Below, one piece after another: positions 53,432-62,560 of a stretch of 64,000 nt of DNA. Where the stretch lies: NCBI RefSeq assembly GCF_004331645.1, contig NZ_SJSK01000005.1, positions 124,001-188,000 of the forward strand, read 5' to 3'. Position numbers and translations under genes: made by a program. The notes under the pieces were generated by a model, which saw nothing but the letters and a program-made list of their open reading frames with translations, did no database searches and was not told where the DNA came from. The stretch is from Pedobacter frigiditerrae (GTDB lineage Bacteria > Bacteroidota > Bacteroidia > Sphingobacteriales > Sphingobacteriaceae). Each line of letters starts with the position of its first letter. Position 1 is the stretch's first letter.

Positions 53432-55528
53432 TTAGAATCCAGGATTTTGCTTAGCAAATTTATTTAAATTCATCTCAACTGCCGGTATCGGATATACCAG
53501 CCATTTGTCCGTGAAATTAATTCCGTCTGCCCTTGCTGCATCTCTGTTGGCAGATGGAGCTGGGGGAATAATTTGGACATTATTAGGGAATCGTTCTGTA
53601 CTTCCATTAAGGGCTAAATCAGCTCTTTCAATTACTTTTGCTTTTAGCAAACCCCAACGCTTTAAATCTTGTTTTCTTAACATTTCGAAACATAGCTCAC
53701 GCATTCTCTCATCCTGTATGGTTTTCAAAAAATTAGCAGGATCGTAATCTGCAGGAGTTAAAGCACCAGTTAATTTTTTGGCAGTTGCAGTAGCTGCTGT
53801 GCCAATATAAGTAAATACGGCACCCGTGGTGGCCGCTGTTGAAGCACCAGAAGTATTAAATGGAGCTATTGTTGTACTGGTACCTGCTGTGGTTACCCTA
53901 TATAAATTACCGGTTGTTGGTACTACAATATTAGCATTTACGGCAAAGGCCGTATTGGGTGTCCATGGAGTACCTAAATAAACTATGGTACCTAAAGGTA
54001 CATCAGAATACTTACCCGTGGTACTCATGATTAAAGAGGTTACCTTGCCACCTACGATAGTTGTACCAATAGTTGCGTCTTCTGTACCAGTAGCACCTAT
54101 TTGTGTTATGGCAGTAGGTGCAACAGTATAGCCGCTGCCTTGGTTAGCGGTTAGGGTTAATTCAATTCCATTTTTAACTGGATTATTTAAACCTCCATAA
54201 GCCCTGGAGCGTATTAAATTCATGATACTAATTGCCTCTGGACTTACAACACCTGTAGATTTAAAATCAGCTTCTACAAACATCAGTAGCACATCTGAAT
54301 ATCTTAACAATCCAACATTCATTGGAGAGTTGTTATTATCCCTGGGCACAACTACCTCATAATCTCTATTCCATTTGTTTGGCCATCTTACCCAATACCC
54401 ATTTTGATTAAATGTAAAAAAGACTTTAACAAGAGAAGGACCTGAACCTGAATAAGCAAAATTAGATATACTAATATCCCTTCTATAGTCTGGAGAATTA
54501 TCTGTTGATCTTATGGGGTTATAGTAAGACTGAAAGGACCGATATAAAACTGGTGTAGGATTTACTTGTCCAGTTGCTAGATTACCATTTGGTTGCTGTA
54601 TAGTATTTGAATGATTTTCTCTTAAAACCCCTCCCTGAGCTATCACTGAAAATTCACATTCCCACATACTTTCCTTATAGGTAACATCGTAGGCATCCGC
54701 ACATTGGTTAATAAAAATCTGAGCATAATCCGGGTTCAGGTTATGAATCCCAGATTTAATCACTTTATCTGCCCAACCTCTGGCTTCAGCATACCTTTTT
54801 GTATCATTAATAGGCTCTCCTGCAGCATATAAACAAACTCTTGCTAAAATGCCCTGTACAGTAGTTTGCACTACCCTACCGCTATTGTATGGTACAATGT
54901 TAGTTGCTTTTTGAGTAGACAATAAAGCTTCAGCTTCTGTCATTTCTTGAATCACCCAATCATAAACATCCTTAGATTTTGTAAAAGCAATATGGGTATC
55001 TTGTGGTACTGTTATTGATTTGGTTCTTAATGGACAATCTCCCCACCATTGGGTTACAATGAAATGATAATAAGCCCTTAAAAATTTAGCTTCACCTATC
55101 ATGTGTTTCTTTTGGTTACCGGTAAATCCTTCTACCTTATCAACGTTTTCCAGAAAAGTATTAGCTCTGCCAATACCCGTATAACAAAGGCGCCATACTC
55201 CTAAATTTTGTACATCAGTGGAATTAGCGTTAAAATGTGCGATGCTCCCGGCAACCGGGATACTTCTGTTATAGGATTCATCTGATCCTTGTGAAAAAAA
55301 GGATTCATAATTTCCTGAATAAAAAGCCTGTATTCCATCTACCCTATTCATTGCGTCATATATCGAATTTAAATAGGTACTTGCTTCTATAGGCGTATTA
55401 AAATAAGTTTCTAGTGTTAATTCTTTCGGTACTGTATCCAAGAACTTTTTACAGGACGTAGCCGAAATACCTACTAATGTCAAAAGTAGGATTACAAATT
55501 TTATGTGATGAGTTGTTTTCATGATCAT
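53432..55528 (-). CDS. susD: SusD/RagB-type glycan-capture lipoprotein with inserted beta-rich module
   Basis: A 698-residue outer-membrane lipoprotein (Cys26 in SATSCKKF). Helical TPR-like regions are typical of SusD: YLNSIYDAMNRVDG near the start, AKFLRAYYHFIVTQWWGDCP, GLLRYSDVLLMFVEAD and, after the insert, LKTIQDERMRELCFEMLRKQ and FTDKWLVYPIPAVEMNLN. It forms the lid over the SusC channel and binds the target glycan. Between LIRSRAYGGLNNP and TPADYDPANFL there is an insert of about 135 residues (about 449-585), rich in Thr, Ala and Gly, with GSGYTVAPTAI and LYRVTTAGTSTTIAPF. This resembles repeats in phage tail-fibre proteins rather than SusD. Common length is 500-600, so the insert accounts for the excess. 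It follows susC by 6 nt. Confidence 0.95.
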   Translation of the reverse strand: MIMKTTHHIKFVILLLTLVGISATSCKKFLDTVPKELTLETYFNTPIEASTYLNSIYDAMNRVDGIQAFYSGNYESFFSQGSDESYNRSIPVAGSIAHFNANSTDVQNLGVWRLCYTGIGRANTFLENVDKVEGFTGNQKKHMIGEAKFLRAYYHFIVTQWWGDCPLRTKSITVPQDTHIAFTKSKDVYDWVIQEMTEAEALLSTQKATNIVPYNSGRVVQTTVQGILARVCLYAAGEPINDTKRYAEARGWADKVIKSGIHNLNPDYAQIFINQCADAYDVTYKESMWECEFSVIAQGGVLRENHSNTIQQPNGNLATGQVNPTPVLYRSFQSYYNPIRSTDNSPDYRRDISISNFAYSGSGPSLVKVFFTFNQNGYWVRWPNKWNRDYEVVVPRDNNNSPMNVGLLRYSDVLLMFVEADFKSTGVVSPEAISIMNLIRSRAYGGLNNPVKNGIELTLTANQGSGYTVAPTAITQIGATGTEDATIGTTIVGGKVTSLIMSTTGKYSDVPLGTIVYLGTPWTPNTAFAVNANIVVPTTGNLYRVTTAGTSTTIAPFNTSGASTAATTGAVFTYIGTAATATAKKLTGALTPADYDPANFLKTIQDERMRELCFEMLRKQDLKRWGLLKAKVIERADLALNGSTERFPNNVQIIPPAPSANRDAARADGINFTDKWLVYPIPAVEMNLNKFAKQNPGF
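53774..54184 (-). other. Inserted module inside susD with phage-fibre-like repeats
   Basis: This stretch encodes residues about 449-585 of SusD. Its composition (very rich in Thr, Ala and Gly with no helices) differs from the rest of the protein. Two motifs stand out: GSGYTVAP followed by GGKVTSLIMSTTGKYSD, and NLYRVTTAGTSTTIAP followed by GAVFTYIGT. Both recall repeats of phage structural proteins and of carbohydrate-binding modules. The reading frame is continuous through it, so it is part of the mature protein. Confidence 0.7.
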
Positions 55529-55534
55529 TGCTAG

Positions 55535-58500
55535 TTAAAGTGATACATTTAAGCCAAAGGTTACTGTAAATGCCCTTGGGTAGGCAGAAAAATCATATCC
55601 TGCAGTTGTACCTGTCCCCCTGGTAGAATTTTCTGGATCTGTAGAAGAATAATTGGTAAGGGTAAACAGATTTTGGGCAGAAGCATATAGCCTTGCTGAC
55701 TTTAGATTTAGTTTTTTTATAAAAGTTGGCGGCACTGTGTACCCAAATTGTACAGTTTTTAACCTGATGAATGACGCATCTTCAATAATTCTTGAAGAAT
55801 AAACTACCGCACCTCTTGCATTGGCCCTAAACATAGTATTGCTCCTGTTTTCAGGTGTCCAGCGGTTTGCATAACTTGCAAATTGATTAATGTCAAATCC
55901 TGCAGGAAAGCCTCCTTCTAAATATAACCTGTTTGCATTCATGGTTTCATTTCCATAAGACCATTGTAAAAAAACATTTAAATCAAAAGCTTTATATCTA
56001 AAGTTATTACTTAAACCACCAAAATGTAGCGGATTAGGATTACCAATAACAGTTTTGTCGTCATTATTAACTAAACCATCACCATTTACATCTCTGTATT
56101 TAGGATCACCTGGCTGTACCGGACTAGTTCCGGTACGTGCTTGACCTATATCTCCTTCGCCAACTGGGATATTTGCTTTTAAAATATATGAACCATTTTC
56201 TAATAAATCAAAATCTTCAACCTGGTAGTTACCATCATAAATAAAACCATACATTGAAGAAATAGGGCGGCCTATATGCGCTATGTAACCGTCCTTACCA
56301 TTAAATGTATTACCAGATCCACCAATAGGGCTTAAAAAATACCTTTGGCCGTCAGTCAATGCTACTATCTGATTTTTGTTGAAGGTAATATTGAAGCTGG
56401 TGTTCCAGGTAAATTTATCGTTCTTGATTAATTGTGAATTTAAGGTAAATTCCACACCCTCATTTCTCGTTCTTCCTATGTTGTTTATGATATTAATGGG
56501 TAAACCACTACTTGCAGATAAGTTGGCATTTAACAATAAGTCATAAGTATCTTTTTTATAATAGTCGGTCTCTAATGTAATTTTATCACTTAAAAAACCA
56601 AGTTCTAAACCTATATCAACAGAACCTGTAGTTTCCCATTTAATGTCCCTATTACCTAGAGGTTCAATATAAAAAGCTTGTGTATCATAATTTACAACAT
56701 TTCCAAAAGGATAGTATCCAGGAGTACTAGAGCTCCCACTAGCCAACTGACTGATATAAGCAAAATCTCCGATACGGTTGTTACCAACAATTCCATAACC
56801 GCCTCTTAATTTTCCAGTTGAAAATAGATTCAGGTTTTTAATAAATTTTTCTTCACTGAAACGCCAAGCCAATGCAGCTGATGGAAAATACCCGTATCGC
56901 TTTCCCTCTCTAAATTTAGACGATCCATCTGCCCTGAAATTACCGGTAAAAATGTATTTACCTCCCATAAATTGATAATTAAATATAGCACCGAAAGATT
57001 GTAATTTATAAGTAGACATAGAAGAACTTGTAGTAGAATTCAATGATAGAACTCTTCCTAATCCTGCTATTCCTAAATTTTCGTTAGGAACAAAATTTGA
57101 TTGGTAGCCGAAGTTTTGGGTTTCATTGATCTGGAATTCATACAAGGCTTTTATAGAAAGCTGATTGTTTTGGTTAAATTTCTTAGTATACGTTAAAAGG
57201 TTATTTACAGAATAATCGTTTCTATATCTTTGAGCAATACTTCCATTCACACCGAATGTTTTTCCAGCTGGTGTAAGCGGACTCCCCTGTCTGGTTTTAC
57301 TATTAAAAAAATTCTCAGTTCTGCCTACACCCAAGTTTACACCAGCGGTTGACCTTAGTTGTAAATTTTTTGTGATGGCGTACTCCAAATAAGTATTTCC
57401 CACAAAAGTATTGTTAAATACTCCGCGATATTCATTAATAAAAGAAGAATAAGGATTTACACGATAATCTAGCGGACTACCGTCTGTAGGATCATTTTCG
57501 GGATCTAAAAATTCATCGAATAAAGCATCTGGGTCTAAATTTGATCCGGTAATAGGTCTGTAACTCCATACTTGGTATAACAAATTAAAAGTTACATCAT
57601 TACCTCCTTGATTATTCTGACTCCTGGGTGTCTGTCCATAAGATTTCGTAGCAGAATAATTAATATTGGTACCAATTTTGAATTTCTTACCTAAATTTTG
57701 GTCTAAAACTGCCCTTCCCTGATACCTAGTGAACCCACTATTTACGATAATTCCCTTTTGATCGGTAACCGAACCAGAGACAGAATATTTAGTTTTTTCA
57801 GTACCTCCATTAACCGAAAGGTAATGGTTCTGAAATGGAGCTGTTTCATAGATTTTATCCTGAAAATCAGCTCCTTTAATATTTCTGTACGACTCTAAGG
57901 TTTTACCATCTTTAAAATAACCTAGTGCATTTTGAGTAGAAGTTGGGTTAATTTCTGATTGCAATTTTACAAATTCGTAAGGGTTCATTAACTCTACCTT
58001 TTGAATAATCTTGTTTGTTCCATAATAACCATTATAGCTTACTGTAGGCTCTCCTAATTTACCCCTTTTAGTTGTGATGATAATTACACCATTAGCACCT
58101 CTTGAACCATAAATAGCAGTTGCAGATGCATCCTTTAAGATATCAATACTTTCTATTTCTGCTGGATTGATCGCGTTATTATCAGGGTCTTCGATAGGAA
58201 AACCGTCTATAACATACAGGGGAGAATTAGAATTATTAATGGAATTGTTTCCACGAATGGTAATACTAAGACCATCTCCAGGCTGGCCATCTCCTGAAAT
58301 TACCTGTACTCCTGCAACCCTGCCTGCCAAAGCCTGTTCAAAAGACGTTACGGGGGCTTTTTGCAAATCTGCCATACTCACCGTACCGATAGAGCCAGTT
58401 ACATCCCTTTTCACGGTTTGTCCGTAACCAGTTTGAATTACGACTTGATTTAAGAGCAATGCATCAGCAGCTAGCGTAATGTTGATATTGGTCCTACTCC

Positions 58501-58816
58501 CAACGACAACCTCTTGTTTTGTAAAGCCGATGGAAGAAAAAACAAGAACTGATTGGTTATTGGGTACTCTGATACTATATTTACCACTTGCATCGCTTGA
58601 AACAACTGTATTTGTGCCTTTTAATGCGATGTTAACGCCAGGAATGGCTTCACCGCCATTGTCCACAATAATCCCAACTATGACCTTATTTTGAGCGAGG
58701 CCTTTATTGCTTAAGCCAGTGATAAAAAATGTGATCAGTAGGACGAAAAATATTCTAATTAATATTTTATTTTGAGTTTTAGGCTTTCTAGGGCCGATTT
58801 CACAATATATGTTCAT
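55535..58816 (-). CDS. susC: SusC/RagA-type TonB-dependent outer-membrane transporter
   Basis: A 1,093-residue protein. In order: signal segment ending KGLAQ; carboxypeptidase-regulatory-like domain (about 45-125, VGIIVDNGGEAIPGVNIALK); plug domain (about 130-240, with QTGYGQTVKRDVTGSIGTV, IRGNNSINNSNSPLYVIDGF and ILKDASATAIYGSRGANGVI); and a beta-barrel ending RAFTVTFGLNVSL. It imports oligosaccharides across the outer membrane with SusD. Length is normal for the family (1,000-1,100). It begins 14 nt after the FAS1 gene and ends 6 nt before susD. Confidence 0.97.
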   Translation of the reverse strand: MNIYCEIGPRKPKTQNKILIRIFFVLLITFFITGLSNKGLAQNKVIVGIIVDNGGEAIPGVNIALKGTNTVVSSDASGKYSIRVPNNQSVLVFSSIGFTKQEVVVGSRTNINITLAADALLLNQVVIQTGYGQTVKRDVTGSIGTVSMADLQKAPVTSFEQALAGRVAGVQVISGDGQPGDGLSITIRGNNSINNSNSPLYVIDGFPIEDPDNNAINPAEIESIDILKDASATAIYGSRGANGVIIITTKRGKLGEPTVSYNGYYGTNKIIQKVELMNPYEFVKLQSEINPTSTQNALGYFKDGKTLESYRNIKGADFQDKIYETAPFQNHYLSVNGGTEKTKYSVSGSVTDQKGIIVNSGFTRYQGRAVLDQNLGKKFKIGTNINYSATKSYGQTPRSQNNQGGNDVTFNLLYQVWSYRPITGSNLDPDALFDEFLDPENDPTDGSPLDYRVNPYSSFINEYRGVFNNTFVGNTYLEYAITKNLQLRSTAGVNLGVGRTENFFNSKTRQGSPLTPAGKTFGVNGSIAQRYRNDYSVNNLLTYTKKFNQNNQLSIKALYEFQINETQNFGYQSNFVPNENLGIAGLGRVLSLNSTTSSSMSTYKLQSFGAIFNYQFMGGKYIFTGNFRADGSSKFREGKRYGYFPSAALAWRFSEEKFIKNLNLFSTGKLRGGYGIVGNNRIGDFAYISQLASGSSSTPGYYPFGNVVNYDTQAFYIEPLGNRDIKWETTGSVDIGLELGFLSDKITLETDYYKKDTYDLLLNANLSASSGLPINIINNIGRTRNEGVEFTLNSQLIKNDKFTWNTSFNITFNKNQIVALTDGQRYFLSPIGGSGNTFNGKDGYIAHIGRPISSMYGFIYDGNYQVEDFDLLENGSYILKANIPVGEGDIGQARTGTSPVQPGDPKYRDVNGDGLVNNDDKTVIGNPNPLHFGGLSNNFRYKAFDLNVFLQWSYGNETMNANRLYLEGGFPAGFDINQFASYANRWTPENRSNTMFRANARGAVVYSSRIIEDASFIRLKTVQFGYTVPPTFIKKLNLKSARLYASAQNLFTLTNYSSTDPENSTRGTGTTAGYDFSAYPRAFTVTFGLNVSL

Positions 58817-58830
58817 GTTGTTTAGTTATA

Positions 58831-60243
58831 TTATTTTAAAACCACGTTGATAATGTTGAAGACACCATTTGCGGAAATCGTGTCAAACGGACTAATTGTA
58901 CCAACGCCTGTATTATTAGGGCCTTGCGCAGAATATGTGGTACCGTTAGCAAATACCACTTTAAGCCCATTTAAACTAGTGCCAATGTAAGTGCTTCCAG
59001 CTGGAATTGAAGTCGAATAAATTTGCCCTAAAAAAATATGCCTATTCAATAAATCAGCCAAGACAGTAGGCGAGGCCAAAGAAATTGTCGATAATGAGTT
59101 ATATCCCTCGGTTTGTAAAGCAGTATTAGTTGGTGCAAATATCGTTTTTGCATCGCTTCCCGCCAGCAAGGAGTTAAAATCTGTTGAACCGGTGCTTGCT
59201 CGATCAATTATTGCCTTCAGAAATGTTAAATTACTATTGCTCTGGATCAGCTGCAGTAAGTTGAGGCCTGATGGTTGACTTAGAACCGATGAAACTTCAT
59301 TAATAATGCCATTACTAGCTATTTTGTTAGCCGCATAATCGTTCAATGCGAAACCATTGACAAGTACCCTAAATCCAGTAACAGCGTTATTGGCATTTAA
59401 AACCCTTGAAACTGACGTCGTTAATGCTGATTGATTTAAAGTGACCGGCTTTTTGGGCAATTGGTAACTGAAATACTTCATGTCAAGAATGTGGTAGGCA
59501 ACCAATTCGCTAGCAACAACATTCGGATCAACCGCATTAATTTTAACGGCAGAGTTGTATTTACCACCTAAAAAAGAGTTGAAAGAACTGTTGGTTGGAC
59601 AAAAAACGGTGTATGGCTTGGTGCCACTCAACAAGGTGTTATAATTTGTGGTCCCCTGACTTGCACGGTTGATGGCCGCTACAAATAATGAGTAGTTGCC
59701 ATTAGACTTAAGCGCAGTCAAGATGTCATTACCTTCGGGCATTAACACTCTTTTAATGGCATAGAAGTTACCATTTGTCGTTCCTATCTCCTTACTGATG
59801 ACCTCTGCACCATTAATCACATTGGTCAGGCTATCTTTGGTAGAGAACTTAAAGTTATCTAGCAATAGAACTTTACCATTATTGGCAGTTATGTTCAAGG
59901 AACTGTTAATCTCAGAAATCGAAACTTTACGATCAACCAGATGATACCTTAAAATATCTGACAAGACCTTGGGGTCGGCTGCATTCACAGCAGCAACGTT
60001 TGGGTAGCCAGCATCTATAAAAGCCTGGTTAATGGGCGCAAAAAAAGTGATGTTCCCGTTAGATCCTAGTGTTTCCTTCAATCCAGCTCTATCAATAGCG
60101 GCCCTGAGCATACTGAAGTTAAGGCCATCTGCCTTTAAGGCTTCATAGATGTTAACTGCTGCTGGCGTTTCAAATTCATCTTTTTTACATGAACTTAAAA
60201 AAAGGAGACATAAAGTAGATAATGTTAGGAATGCTGTGATCAT
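58831..60243 (-). CDS. Lipoprotein with three fasciclin (FAS1) domains
   Basis: A 470-residue lipoprotein; the start at 60243 (MITAFLTLSTLCLLFLSSCK) gives a standard lipobox with Cys at position 19. The frame is open to an ATG at 60327, but that adds 28 residues before the signal. Three FAS1 repeats follow, each with the 'FAPxNxAF' signature: ITFFAPINQAFIDAGYP, YTVFCPTNSSFNSFLGG and KTIFAPTNTALQTEGYN, each preceded by a helix of the type LRAAIDRAG. FAS1 proteins bind glycans or other proteins at cell surfaces. Placing one first in a SusCD operon suggests it is an extra surface glycan-binding protein. Operator copy 5 lies upstream. Confidence 0.9.
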   Translation of the reverse strand: MITAFLTLSTLCLLFLSSCKKDEFETPAAVNIYEALKADGLNFSMLRAAIDRAGLKETLGSNGNITFFAPINQAFIDAGYPNVAAVNAADPKVLSDILRYHLVDRKVSISEINSSLNITANNGKVLLLDNFKFSTKDSLTNVINGAEVISKEIGTTNGNFYAIKRVLMPEGNDILTALKSNGNYSLFVAAINRASQGTTNYNTLLSGTKPYTVFCPTNSSFNSFLGGKYNSAVKINAVDPNVVASELVAYHILDMKYFSYQLPKKPVTLNQSALTTSVSRVLNANNAVTGFRVLVNGFALNDYAANKIASNGIINEVSSVLSQPSGLNLLQLIQSNSNLTFLKAIIDRASTGSTDFNSLLAGSDAKTIFAPTNTALQTEGYNSLSTISLASPTVLADLLNRHIFLGQIYSTSIPAGSTYIGTSLNGLKVVFANGTTYSAQGPNNTGVGTISPFDTISANGVFNIINVVLK

Positions 60244-60327
60244 CTTGTGCTTGATCTTCCTTTTGGATAGAAAAAACGCACGTTCCACAGATGAACTACA
60301 CATTACGGGTAGTAATTGTTTCTTCAT

Positions 60328-60829
60328 TTGGTTCGAGTTTATATTTGGTTAACTAAATCGGTTTAGCGAATTAAACGAATTTTTATGAGAATCCAAAATA
60401 TTTTTTTTTATATCACCTTACTTTTTTAACAAAAAAGCATTTAGATTGGCTTAAATTTGCCAAATTAATAAAGATTAATTGCTTTAAATAAAATTTTAGC
60501 AACCTTAATGACGATGGAATATAAATTAGATAAAAGTGTCAGATAAAGATATCAAACCAGCAATTTTGCCAAATGCCTCATCGATGACGAAACCTAGCTA
60601 GTGTCCGGCCAGTCACTGCCAAATATCTGTCTAAAGATTCTTGTCGCTATTAAAATTATTCTGGAGGGATCTACAATAAATAACAAGGAGAAAAAAATCA
60701 CATTCTCAGTTCGTTAAGCCCATATGTTTCCATTCCTATATTATTATTGTGCTTTAAAATCCTCGTCTTTTTATAGCTTCACAATAATTACGTACTTTTA
60801 CGCTGCTAAATCAATTTAAGTACAAGTAA
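60328..60829. other. Divergent intergenic region between FAS1 gene and LacI-type gene
   Basis: About 500 nt, AT-rich, between divergently transcribed genes. It holds operator copy 5 and should carry promoters for both. No gene is convincing; a few short frames have no coding character. The LacI-type gene start is preceded by TACTTTTA (60793-60800), one base from TAnnTTTG, as a possible -7 box. Confidence 0.5.
60353..60366 (-). promoter_or_regulatory. LacI-type operator copy 5 (before FAS1-SusCD operon)
   Basis: CTAAATCGGTTTAG on the plus strand, the reverse complement of copies 1 and 3. It lies 26 nt before the longest possible start of the FAS1 gene and 110 nt before the preferred start. 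The adjoining eight bases on the coding strand (TTAATTCG) match TAnnTTTG only partly. Confidence 0.75.
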
Positions 60830-61852
60830 ATGGCAAAAAGAAAAATAACCATCAAGGATATATCAGAGCATTGCGGAGTTTCAAAAACGACAGTTTCCTT
60901 TATTTTGAATGATAGAGCTAAGGAAAACAGGATTAGCGAGGCAGTAATCACAAAGGTCCTAAAGTATATTGAAGAAACAGGCTATAAGCCTAGCCAATTA
61001 GCGACAAGTTTTAGGACAGGCGTAACAAAGACCATAGGCTTGATGGTTGAAAATATTTCCGATACATTTTTTAGCCTTGTAGCAGCAGGAATTGAAAAAC
61101 TGGCCTATAAGGCAGGCTATAAAATCATTTACAGCAGTCATTTTAATAATCCAGCCAAAGCAAAGGACATTTTACAAATGTACATAGATCAGCACATAGA
61201 TGGTTTTATCATCACTCCTACTGAAAAGCTAGAGGAGGACATTAAAAATTTAGTGGATGAGAAGGTTCCATTTGTATTGTTTGACAGGTATTATGAGGGT
61301 ATAAATACAAATTGCGTGGTCATAAATAACTTTGACGCGACCAATGAAGCAACAAACCATTTCATAACAAATGGATATGATAATATTGCCTTTGTAACGA
61401 TTAATTCTATTCAGAATCAAATGAAAGAACGTCTAAACGGGTATCATAAAGCCATTTCTGATGCAGGAAAGAATGCTTGTGTACTTAAAATTGACTTTAA
61501 CAAACCTTCCGAGGACAACATCGATAAAATAAAAAAATTCTTGATCAGTAATGACCACATTGATGGTATTTTATTCGCCACAAATTATTTAGCGTTGAGA
61601 GGCTTGGCTGCGATTTCTCAACTACATAAAACCATTCCCTCTGATTATGGCGTTATCGCATTTGATGACCATGAAATCTTTGAGCTAAATCTTCCATCTA
61701 TTACTGCAGTTAAGCAGCCTATTCAAGAAATGAGCAAGCAAATCATGAACAACCTAATTAATCAGATAGAAAGCAATAATAATCTTGTATATAGCCATAC
61801 AGTGGTTCCCGCTACATTAATCGTACGGAATTCCACCGTGAAGACCACATGA
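60830..61852 (+). CDS. LacI family transcriptional regulator, divergent from the FAS1-SusCD operon
   Basis: A 340-residue regulator with helix-turn-helix TIKDISEHCGVSKTTVSFIL, an unusual ISEAVITKVLKYIEE linker and hinge LATSFRTG. The ligand domain shows TIGLMVENISDTFFSLVAAG, DGFIITP, VPFVLFDRYY, DGILFATNYLALRGL and YGVIAFDDHEIFEL. The hinge carries Phe where the usual intercalating Leu is found, and the recognition helix lacks the common VSRxLN, so its operator preference may differ from that of the first LacI. It is divergent from the main operon, beside operator copy 5, and convergent with the SGNH-GntR unit (12 nt gap). Either LacI could bind the five shared sites; sequence does not settle which. 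Confidence 0.93.
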   Translation: MAKRKITIKDISEHCGVSKTTVSFILNDRAKENRISEAVITKVLKYIEETGYKPSQLATSFRTGVTKTIGLMVENISDTFFSLVAAGIEKLAYKAGYKIIYSSHFNNPAKAKDILQMYIDQHIDGFIITPTEKLEEDIKNLVDEKVPFVLFDRYYEGINTNCVVINNFDATNEATNHFITNGYDNIAFVTINSIQNQMKERLNGYHKAISDAGKNACVLKIDFNKPSEDNIDKIKKFLISNDHIDGILFATNYLALRGLAAISQLHKTIPSDYGVIAFDDHEIFELNLPSITAVKQPIQEMSKQIMNNLINQIESNNNLVYSHTVVPATLIVRNSTVKTT

Positions 61853-61864
61853 GGTTTTGATGAT

Positions 61865-62560
61865 TTACCTCTGTTTAGCAAACAAAACTGGATACATCTG
61901 ATCTGCAATGAATTTATTTCCAGTTGCATTCATATGAACCCGGTCCCTGGTTAAAATTCCCTTTTCTGCATTGTCAGGATTATTTACCTGAAGATACTTG
62001 ATCATTTCCTTTCTTAGATCAACCAGGTTACAATTATATTTTAAAGCGATTTCCCTAACTATTTGACCATAGGCATTCAAATCCCCATCTTGGGGATTGG
62101 TAAAATCTTTTTTTTCGCCTATGACAGAAGGCGTGCATAGAACGACTTCTATTCCCCTGTCCTTTAATATCTTAACCATAGCAGAATAAAAATTCAAATA
62201 ACGGTTGGCATCAGTACCGGTTCCCGACTGACTTTTATGCCATACATCATTTATACCAATATAAATCACCACCACATCTGGCTGCTTATCAAGGATATCT
62301 TTTTGAAAACGAAAGAATAAGTCATATATCTTATTGCCAGAAACGCCCGCTCCTATTAACTCAAACTGATCTATTTTTCCCTCTGTTTTAAGCCTATTCT
62401 TCATTAATGTGATAAAGCCATCTTCATCAGGGCCATGCCAGGTTATGGAATCGCCAAAAAAGATAACTTTTTTAGGTTTTAGCAATGTCATGCTGGAAAA
62501 CATTAATCCCAACGAAATAATTAGGACTGAGATATTTGTCTTGTTTTTTAAATACTTCAT
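61865..62560 (-). CDS. SGNH/GDSL hydrolase, probable carbohydrate esterase, secreted
   Basis: A 231-residue enzyme with an N-terminal membrane/signal segment (about 8-25) and the SGNH blocks: nucleophile Ser38 in FFGDSITW, Gly in GAGVSGNKIYD, Asn in YIGINDVWH and the Asp/His pair in DRVHMNATGN. Such enzymes remove acetyl groups from rhamnose, xylose or other sugars. The start codon overlaps the GntR stop by 4 nt (ATGA), so it is translated from the same message as GntR and the partial GH78. An esterase next to a rhamnosidase suggests acetylated rhamnose in the substrate. Confidence 0.9.
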   Translation of the reverse strand: MKYLKNKTNISVLIISLGLMFSSMTLLKPKKVIFFGDSITWHGPDEDGFITLMKNRLKTEGKIDQFELIGAGVSGNKIYDLFFRFQKDILDKQPDVVVIYIGINDVWHKSQSGTGTDANRYLNFYSAMVKILKDRGIEVVLCTPSVIGEKKDFTNPQDGDLNAYGQIVREIALKYNCNLVDLRKEMIKYLQVNNPDNAEKGILTRDRVHMNATGNKFIADQMYPVLFAKQR

